Assembly (NCBI GenBank): GCA_001898835.1
Contig: MKVM01000001.1
Coordinates: 1,110,466-1,174,465 of the forward strand
Source of the DNA: Micrococcales bacterium 72-143
GTDB lineage: Bacteria; Actinomycetota; Actinomycetes; Actinomycetales; Microbacteriaceae
Direction of reading: 5' to 3'
DNA: 64,000 bases
Shown here: piece by piece, positions 24,132 to 31,800 of the stretch
How the letters are laid out: each line of letters opens with the position of its first letter
Numbering within the stretch: position 1 is the first letter of the stretch
The notes under the pieces: model-generated
What the model was told of the DNA's origin: nothing
The model's database searches: none
Seen by the model: the letters and a program-made list of their open reading frames with translations, nothing else
Translations under genes and position numbers: made by a program

Positions 24132-26506
24132 CGGTCGCTCCTTCGCGGTGCGGTGGTGGTGAGGCGCGCGGCGAGGTCGCGGGCGGAGCGGATGCGGTAG
24201 CGGCTGAGCAGACGCACCCGGGGGGTCGCGCTCGCGCGGGCGACGTCGACGGCGCCGAGCGCATCCGTCCACACGGCGTCGGCCTCGGCCGCCTCGCCGT
24301 CGCGCCCCGAGAACACGAGCTCGTCGGTGTCGGCGGCGAGGACGCCGAGGCGCGGTGCGGCCTGCTGCTCCGTGGCCGGGAACTGGCTCTCGAGCCTCGT
24401 CGCGAGCATCGAGCGGGTGAGCTTCGGCGGCACGGTGTAGCCGAGCTCGGAGTAGCGGTCGGCGAGCTCCTCCCACGCCCCGGCGGCCTGGTCGGCGACG
24501 GCACCGGTGCGGCGCTTGCGCATGCGGCGGCCCTTGACGCCCGCGACGATGAGCAGCGGCAGGAACACGAGCGCCGCGAGCGACAGGAGCGAGATGCCGA
24601 TCGCCCACGCCCAGCCGGGGAGCACGAAGGGTGGGTCGTCCTCCTCCTCGTCCTGGTCCTCGAGCTCGACGGGGGTCAGCAGGTCCTCCGCGTCCTTCTC
24701 GGCGCGCGGGGGCTGCCTCACCTGCGGCTGCGGCTCGCTCTGCGGCTGCGGCACCTGATCCTGCGGGATGTCGGTCTCGTCGGGCGTGGGGTCGAAGGCG
24801 ACCCAGCCGACGCCCTCGAAGGGCACCTCGACCCAGGCCGTGACGTCGTCGCCCGTGATGGTGACGGTTCCGGCGCCCTCGGGTACCTCGGGCGCGAAGC
24901 CCATGACCACGCGGGCCGGGTAGCCGAGGCTCCGCGCCATGAGCGCGAACGCGGAGGCGTACTGCTCCTGGTCGCCGATCATCTGCGTCCCCTCGAGCAG
25001 CTCGGAGATGCGGTCCGCACCGTGGCCGGCGCGCGAGGGAACCGAGTCGGAGGCGCGGCCGTGGCTGAGGAACCCGTCGCGGGTCAGCACGAGCCTGATC
25101 GCCTCGAGCTGGTCGATCGGCGACGACGAGGTGCCTGCCCACTCCTGCGCCTTCGAGGCGACGACGTCGGGCACCTTCTCGACGGGCGGCAGCTCGACGG
25201 AGGCGACCGAGACGTCCTCGAGCTCCTGCACGCCGGCCGCCTCCTGCGTGACCGCGTCGAGGCGGTAGCTGTCGCCCTCGCGCAGCCCGGTCGTGAGCAC
25301 CATCACGCCCGTCGCGGCGTTGTAGCGCAGGTCGTCGGAGTGCGTGGCCGCCTCGCCCCCGGTCAGCCGGAAGTCGGTCGGGTACCCGACGCCGGGAACC
25401 CAGACGTCCTGGTAGCCCTCGATGGTCACCTCGACCTCGGGATGCGACACCGGGGTCACGAACGGCGCCGCCGGGATCGAGCGGCCGACGAGCTCGAACG
25501 AGCCCGATCCGCCCGTGCTCGCATCCGCGCCGGTCACGTTCCAGAGCTTGCCCGTGAACGAGTCCAGGGTCGCCAGCCGGATGCGGTCGCCGGGCTGCAG
25601 TCCGGACACCGCGAAGAGCTTCTCGTCGGTGGCCTGCTTCGTGTAGTGGCGGAAGCCGGCCAGCGGGCTCGGGTAGTCGAGGGGGTCGAAGGGCGGCTCG
25701 ATCTCGTCCCTCAGGACGAAGCGCTGATCCTTCGCGGGCGAGAGCCAGAAGGCCGCTCCCCCGCCCGCGACGACGGCGACCGCGACGACGACCACCGTGC
25801 CGACGAGCTTGCGGGTCCGCAGCGCCGTGTCGTTGCCGGCGGCGACGCCGCCGACGGGCTGCCGCCAGCCGAGCCAGACGAGCGCGAGCACCGCGAAGAC
25901 CACGCCCCGGATGCCCGCCTGGTACGCCTCCTGCGTGCCGAGCAGGATCCCCGCGAGGTAGAGGGCGACGGCGGGGATGAGAGCCACCCCGAACCGCCAG
26001 GCCGCCCGGGGCCGACGCGCGAGCCAGCGCGTCGCGAGCAGGGTCGAGACGAGCGCGACGAGCCAGGAGGCGGCGTACGGCACGACCGCGATGTAGGCGG
26101 GCGCGCCGACCGGGGTGGACAGGGTGAGCAGGTCGGACCAGCCGTAGACCGTGCCGATGGCGAGGCTCGCGAGCGACTGCAGCGTCGGGACGACGCCGAA
26201 CACGGTCTGGCTCGGAACCGCGACCGCCGAACCCACGACGAAGTAGCCGACGACCGCGACGGCGAAGGTGAGCAGTGCGCCGAAGCGCAGCATCCCCGTG
26301 AGGATGCCGGTCGCGGCCCCGAGGACGAGGCCCCCGAGACCCGCGAGCAGGAAGCTGTAGCCCCCGTAGGAGGGCGTGAAGCCGAGCACGCCGAGCACGG
26401 CGAGCACGAGCAGCACCGAGACGTCGAACCAGGTGCGCCCGGAGAGCAGCGCCCACCCGCGGACGGCGGGCGTGGCCGGCACGGCTGACGTCGTCTGGGC
26501 GGTCAC
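24128..26506 (-). CDS. Transglutaminase-like membrane protein lacking catalytic Cys and His
   Basis: The 792-residue protein has about eight N-terminal membrane helices (about 30-280), a long extracytoplasmic part, and a final helix near residue 640 with a basic tail. The core region GDQEQYASAFALMARSLGYP matches a transglutaminase-like fold, but the position of the catalytic cysteine is Gln513. In DVTAWVEV the catalytic histidine position is Thr556. Only the Asp of FDPTP (572) remains. It is therefore probably a structural pseudoenzyme. GTG 26506 overlaps the DUF58 stop (GTGA), and its own stop overlaps the ATPase start. A MoxR-DUF58-transglutaminase trio is a common actinobacterial arrangement. 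Confidence 0.88.
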   Translation of the reverse strand: MTAQTTSAVPATPAVRGWALLSGRTWFDVSVLLVLAVLGVLGFTPSYGGYSFLLAGLGGLVLGAATGILTGMLRFGALLTFAVAVVGYFVVGSAVAVPSQTVFGVVPTLQSLASLAIGTVYGWSDLLTLSTPVGAPAYIAVVPYAASWLVALVSTLLATRWLARRPRAAWRFGVALIPAVALYLAGILLGTQEAYQAGIRGVVFAVLALVWLGWRQPVGGVAAGNDTALRTRKLVGTVVVVAVAVVAGGGAAFWLSPAKDQRFVLRDEIEPPFDPLDYPSPLAGFRHYTKQATDEKLFAVSGLQPGDRIRLATLDSFTGKLWNVTGADASTGGSGSFELVGRSIPAAPFVTPVSHPEVEVTIEGYQDVWVPGVGYPTDFRLTGGEAATHSDDLRYNAATGVMVLTTGLREGDSYRLDAVTQEAAGVQELEDVSVASVELPPVEKVPDVVASKAQEWAGTSSSPIDQLEAIRLVLTRDGFLSHGRASDSVPSRAGHGADRISELLEGTQMIGDQEQYASAFALMARSLGYPARVVMGFAPEVPEGAGTVTITGDDVTAWVEVPFEGVGWVAFDPTPDETDIPQDQVPQPQSEPQPQVRQPPRAEKDAEDLLTPVELEDQDEEEDDPPFVLPGWAWAIGISLLSLAALVFLPLLIVAGVKGRRMRKRRTGAVADQAAGAWEELADRYSELGYTVPPKLTRSMLATRLESQFPATEQQAAPRLGVLAADTDELVFSGRDGEAAEADAVWTDALGAVDVARASATPRVRLLSRYRIRSARDLAARLTTTAPRRSDR

Positions 26507-27789
26507 GAGGCGAGTCCCCGGAACAGGGGCGGCAGGTCCTCGAGGCGGCCGACCGTCAGCATGAGCATGCCGCCGACGGAGCCGAGGCGCGGCTGGGCGC
26601 CTGCCTCGACGACGACACCCAGATGGTTGGTGTCCGGGCCGAACACGGTGTGCACCGTGCGGATGTCGGCGGGGCCGAGGTTCGCGCCGCCGAGCGTCAC
26701 GACGACGCTCGGCGCGGCGAGGCGCTTGGTCCGCTCGCGCACCAGCTCGCGCAGGCCGGCGAAACCGCCGTTGTGCCCGTACTCGAGCCGGCACGAGGAG
26801 TCGAGCATCGACACGACCGTGCGCGTGCGCCACAGCCCCGACTCGCTCACGACGTCGAGCTGGGTGCCGTCGCGGATGACCTGGCCGGCGATCGACGCGG
26901 CGCACGAGACGGCGAGCTCGAATTCGTCCTCGCTCGCATAGAACTGCGCGCTCGTCGGCAGCACGATGATGATCTGCGACCGGCGGGTCTCCTGGAACTG
27001 CCGCACCATGAGCTGGCCGATGCGCGCCGAGGTGCGCCAGTGCACGTAGCGGCGGTCGTCGCCCGGCACATATGGCCGCAGCGCGTGGAACGCGAGGTCG
27101 TTGTTGGTGATCTTCTGCGAGACCTGGCCCTCGAGGTCGCGCACCAGGCCTGCGGCGGAGGAGGCGAGCCGCACGGTCTTCGGATGCACGAACAGCTCGA
27201 CCGGGTCGGCCCACTTCACGGCGCGGCGCAGCAGGCCGAGCTGGTCGCCGCGGATCGACTCCGCCGGTCCCGCGACGATGACGGCGCGCCGGTTGGTCGG
27301 CACCTGGAAGAGCTCCTCCTGCTCCTGCTTGGGCTCCATCGCGGGCAGCTGGAACTCGGCGAGACCTCTGCCGACCGGCAGCTCCATGCGGGTGGGGGCG
27401 AGCCGGCGCGGGCCGGTGTTGGTGACCACCATGCGCCCCATGGCCCGGTCCCCCACGACCACGCGGCGCGGGTTCAGCTCGATGAGCACGCCATAGCTGG
27501 AACGGCCGACGAGGAAGAACGCTGCCGCGACGACGGCCGCGAGCAGCACCCAGCCGAGGAAGGTGAACTCCTGCCATCCGAACACCGCGCTCAGCACGAG
27601 CGCGAGCACCGCGAGGCCCAGGACGAGCCAGCCCGCCACCGTCACGACGCGGACGACGGGCCCGATGACGCCCCACACGGCGCGCGCCGCCGGGGTCACG
27701 ACGTTGCGCACGCCGGTGGCGAGACGGCGCGCGCGATCGCCCGCCGGGCGGAGGATCGCGGCGGCCTCGTCGAGTCGGGCTGCGGTCAT
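26503..27789 (-). CDS. DUF58-domain membrane protein
   Basis: The 428-residue protein has two adjacent hydrophobic helices (about 45-100), then a beta-rich segment and the DUF58 core with the signature RPYVPGDDRRYVHWRTSARIGQLMVRQ. After it comes a vWA-like region beginning IIIVL and ending near GRLEDLPPLFRGLAS. DUF58 proteins are the regular partners of MoxR ATPases, and the two probably assemble or mature membrane-attached or secreted complexes. It lies 1 nt after the moxR stop and overlaps the transglutaminase-like gene, so the chain is translationally coupled. Confidence 0.92.
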   Translation of the reverse strand: MTAARLDEAAAILRPAGDRARRLATGVRNVVTPAARAVWGVIGPVVRVVTVAGWLVLGLAVLALVLSAVFGWQEFTFLGWVLLAAVVAAAFFLVGRSSYGVLIELNPRRVVVGDRAMGRMVVTNTGPRRLAPTRMELPVGRGLAEFQLPAMEPKQEQEELFQVPTNRRAVIVAGPAESIRGDQLGLLRRAVKWADPVELFVHPKTVRLASSAAGLVRDLEGQVSQKITNNDLAFHALRPYVPGDDRRYVHWRTSARIGQLMVRQFQETRRSQIIIVLPTSAQFYASEDEFELAVSCAASIAGQVIRDGTQLDVVSESGLWRTRTVVSMLDSSCRLEYGHNGGFAGLRELVRERTKRLAAPSVVVTLGGANLGPADIRTVHTVFGPDTNHLGVVVEAGAQPRLGSVGGMLMLTVGRLEDLPPLFRGLAS

Positions 27790-27790
27790 G

Positions 27791-28759
27791 TCAGGCGGCG
27801 CGGTAGGCCGGAGGCTCGATGTCGACGAGGATGCGCTGCACGATGTCCTCCGCCTTGACCCCGGCGAAGTCCGACTCCGGGTCGATGACGAGACGGTGTG
27901 CGAGCACGGGCACCGCGAGGGCGCGGATGTCGTCGGGGGTCACGTAGCTGCGCCCGTTGGCGATCGCCCAGGTCTTCACGGCCCGCGCGAGCGCCATGGC
28001 ACCGCGCATGCTCACGCCGAGCAGCACGTCGCGGTGCTTGCGCGTCGCATCCACGATGTCCGAGAGGTACTGCATGACGGCCTCGTCGACGTGCACCTCG
28101 GAGGCGAGCGCGGCCATCGCCACGATCGACTCGGGCTTGATGATCGGCGAGACGAGGGAGGCCCGGGCACGGGTCGAGGAGTCCATGAGCAGTGAGACGG
28201 CGGTCTTCGCGTCCGGATAGCCGAGGCTCGTCTTGATGAGGAAGCGGTCGAGCTGCGCCTCGGGCAGCTTGTAGGTGCCCGCCTGCTCGACGGGGTTCTG
28301 CGTCGCGATCACGAGGAACGGAGCGCCCACCGAGTGGCCCTCTCCGTCGATCGTGACGACGCCCTCCTCCATGACCTCGAGGAGCGCCGACTGCGTCTTC
28401 GGGGATGCGCGGTTGATCTCGTCGGCGAGCACGATGGAGGCGAAGATCGGGCCGGGGTGGAACTGGAAGCGCCCCTTGCCCTGGTCGTAGATCTGCACGC
28501 CCGTGACATCCGACGGCAGCAGGTCGGGCGTGAACTGGATGCGGCTCGTCGTGCCGTCGAGCGTGTTGGCGAGCGACTTCGCGAGCACCGTCTTGCCGGT
28601 GCCGGGGAAGTCCTCGAGCAGCACGTGCCCGTCCGAGATGAGCGCCGTGAGCACGAGCTTGATGACGTGGTCCTTGCCGACGATCGCCTTGTCGACGTTC
28701 GCGACGAGCTTCTGGAAGGCGTCGGCGAACCAGCTCGCCTGCTCCTGGGTGACGGGCAT
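27791..28759 (-). CDS. MoxR-family AAA+ ATPase
   Basis: A 322-residue AAA+ protein of the MoxR branch. Walker A is DFPGTGKTVLAKSLA, Walker B VLADEINRASPKTQSALLEVMEE, and sensor 1 ATQNPVEQAGTYKLPEAQLDRF. The sensor 2 and lid part contains GVSMRGAMALARAVKTWA. I place the start at ATG 28759 because GAGAGGA lies 6 nt upstream; an ATG at 28774 precedes that ribosome site. MoxR proteins act as chaperone-like ATPases with DUF58 partners, exactly the neighbour here. Confidence 0.95.
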   Translation of the reverse strand: MPVTQEQASWFADAFQKLVANVDKAIVGKDHVIKLVLTALISDGHVLLEDFPGTGKTVLAKSLANTLDGTTSRIQFTPDLLPSDVTGVQIYDQGKGRFQFHPGPIFASIVLADEINRASPKTQSALLEVMEEGVVTIDGEGHSVGAPFLVIATQNPVEQAGTYKLPEAQLDRFLIKTSLGYPDAKTAVSLLMDSSTRARASLVSPIIKPESIVAMAALASEVHVDEAVMQYLSDIVDATRKHRDVLLGVSMRGAMALARAVKTWAIANGRSYVTPDDIRALAVPVLAHRLVIDPESDFAGVKAEDIVQRILVDIEPPAYRAA

Positions 28760-28805
28760 GTCGGGTCCTCTCATCGGGTGGGGAAGTCGGGTCGGGGTGG
28801 AGCGA

Positions 28806-31800
28806 TCACATGCCGTTCCACTCCCCCGCCGTGTACCAGCGGGTGGAGATGGTGCCGCTCGGGCCGGTGACGATGACGCGGATGCGGTCGGAGCCCGTCA
28901 TGGTGCCCACCTTGCCTCCGGCCCGTCCCTGGCCGGTACCGCTGCTCACGCCGAGCGTCGTGGGCCAGCTCGACGTCCAGCCGCTCTCGAGCTGGGTCGT
29001 GAGCGTGTACGTGCCGTCCACGGCGTCGGTGATCCGCACGATGGGGTACTGGCACCCGAAGCCGCCCGTGTCGCAGCCCTCCTTAGCCGTCTTGCCGACG
29101 ATCGCAGAGCTCGGGTTGGGCGGGGGGTTCGAGATGGTGCCGGCGCCGCCGCTGCCCGCCGCACCCGCGCCCGCCTTGTTGACGGCGCGCACCTGGATGC
29201 TGTGGGAGCCGGCTCCCAGCCCGCTCGCGGTGTGGTTGGTGGCGGTGCCCTTGTCGATCCATCCGCCGCCGTCGACGCTCACCTGGTAGGTGATGTTGGC
29301 CATGCCGCCGGTGCTCGCGGCACCGCCGGACCAGGTCCAGCGGATGGCGCCGGGCGCGGTGCCGTCCTGCACGTCGGCGCCGGAGACGCTCGGCGCGGTG
29401 GGGGCGGTCTGGGTCGCGAGGTTCGGCGATGCGGCCGAGCCGATGCCGCTCTGCTTGCCGCCCGAGTTCGTCGCCCTCACCTCGAAGGTGTGGACGCCGC
29501 CCTGCACCGTCTGGTTGCCGGTCGAGCGGGCGGTCGAGGGGGAGCTCCAGCTCCCGCCGTCGAGGCGCCACTCGTAGGTCACCGATCCGCCGTTCGCGCT
29601 GACCTCGTTCCAGCTGGCGCTGACGACGGCGTTCGGGGCGAACTGGTCCACCACGGCGACCGCCGGAGCGGGCTGCTGCGGCGTTCCGTACGGGATGACC
29701 GCATCCGACCAGGTCGACCACGCGCCGGGTCCGTGCACGTTGATCGCGCGCACCGAGAACTGGTAGCTCGTGCCGTTGGTGAGGCCGGTGATGGTGCACG
29801 ACGGCGGGGCGCAGTTGGTGGGAGTCGTCACCGAGGGCGTCGAGCGCACCTCGTAGGAGGTGATCTCCTTGCCGTTCGCGGCCGGTGCCTGGAAGCCGAT
29901 CGCGACCGTGCCCTCGTCGCCCTGCGACGGGACCGTCGGCTTCTGCGTCTGGTCGGGCACGTCGCTCACGACGAGCGTGATGAGCCCAGTGACGCGGCGG
30001 TCCGGGTCCTCGGTGGCGTCCTGGACCGTGTAGGCCACGTCGATGGTTCCCGACTTGAGGCTCGGGTTCGGCGTGATCCGCACCTGGTCGGCGGTGAAGT
30101 TCACGTCCGCCGGATCTCCCGTGTTCCGAACCTTCGCGTCGACGATCGTCAGGCGCTCGCCCGTCTCAGCGTAGGGGTTGAAGTCGTTGACGAGCGGACT
30201 GGTGACGACCGTACCGTCGCCGCGCTGGGTCTCGTAGGAGTCGTTCACCGCGAGCGGAGGCGGGTAGGTCGAACCCACCACCGTCACGTGGATGGTCCCC
30301 GGCACCGTGAACTTGTCCCAGCGCAGGGTGACCCCGATGTCGAAGGTGGTGCCCTTCGGCGTGTTGCGCGGGGTCTTGAGGGTCAGCACCGAGCCGTCCA
30401 GTCGGCCGTCGATCTTCGAGCCGAGGCCCGTGACGTCCGAGTAGGTCACCTGCTGGAGGATCTCCGGGTTCGGGTGCCCGGTGGCAGCCCGCAGATCGAC
30501 GGTCGTGGGCTCGCCGCCCTCGAGTTGCACGCTCGGCGCGGTGAACGTCGGCGGGGTGTCACGGAACTCCGGGTCGCCCACGATGATGGGCATCGTGAGC
30601 GGCTTCGTGTTGCCCTTCGGATCGTCCTTGGAGGCCCCGTCCGTCACGGTGAAGGTGATCGAGGCGGGGCCCCGGTAGTCCTTCGCCCCCTGATAGCGGA
30701 TGGTGGTCTCGTCGACGTAGTTCGAGCTGCCGTCGCTCATGAGCGACGAGACCGTCGACGCATCCGGGATCCACGCCTTGCGGCCCGAGGGCACCTTGAT
30801 GAGATCGGAGAGCTTCCACTCGCGCGACTCGTTCATCGGCACGTACTGCGTCGGAAGGTTCGGGTCGAGGTAGGGCGGGTCGTCGAAGGAGTCGTCGACG
30901 GCCGCCGGCACCAGGATGAACGCGGTCGCCGCGAGCTTCGTCTCGGGATCGGTCACCCGGTACGCGATGGCCTGCCGGGACTCGCCCGGGGTCACCGTGA
31001 TCTTGCCGTGACGCTCGGGCACGAGCTCCGCGGAGCCCGCATTCGGCCCTTCGAGGCTGACCTTCAGATCCGCGTTCTTGCCGGAGGGGTTGTACGAGGA
31101 GCCGTCGAAGATGTCGACGGTGACCGACTTCTTGCCCGCGATCTCCTTGAGCGAGAGGCTCAGGTCGTTCGCGATCGGGGGCATGAGCGGTGCGTCGGGG
31201 GTGACATGCACCATCGCGTAGCTCTGGCTCGAGCCGCCGAGGCCGTTGACCAGGCGGTAGCGGATGGCGAAGGTGCCCTCCTCCTCCGGCGCGCGCAACA
31301 CGAGGTAGTGCCTGTTGACAACCTCCGCCTCGACCCCCTTCGGCACCTCGATGAGCTGCTTGTCGACGTGGATGGGCGAGCTCTGCGGGTCGGAGTCGTT
31401 CGCCGTCAGGTCGACCTGGGCGATCTTGCCGGGTCGGACGGAGACGCTGTCCGGCACCGCGCTGGGGTTCTGGGTGGAGTCCGGCGGGGCGATGACGGCG
31501 ACCCGGATGTCGGCGGTGCCCGTCTTCCCGAACGCGTCGTACACCTGGTAGGAGAAGGTGTCGGTGCCGCTCATCCCGGGGAACGAGGTGTACCTCAGGT
31601 AGTCGGGGCCGATCTCGTCGATCGTGCCCATCGTGGGGTTCACGGGCGTGCCGAGCAGCAGCACCGAGTCGCCGTCCGGGTCGATGCGCTGAAGGGGGAG
31701 ATCGATGCGGACGCTGCCACCCGACAGCACCCGCGCGACCGCGGGCTCGGGACGCGGCTCGCGGTTCGTCTCCTCATCGAGCGGCGTCACCGTGAAGGTC

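Noticed and set aside
19632-26456. A 2274-codon open frame on the minus strand that would fuse the ATPase with upstream sequence
   Set aside because: The part above about 24131 is the transglutaminase-like gene read in another frame; it lacks protein-like composition, while the frame ending at 24128 has helices and a recognisable fold.
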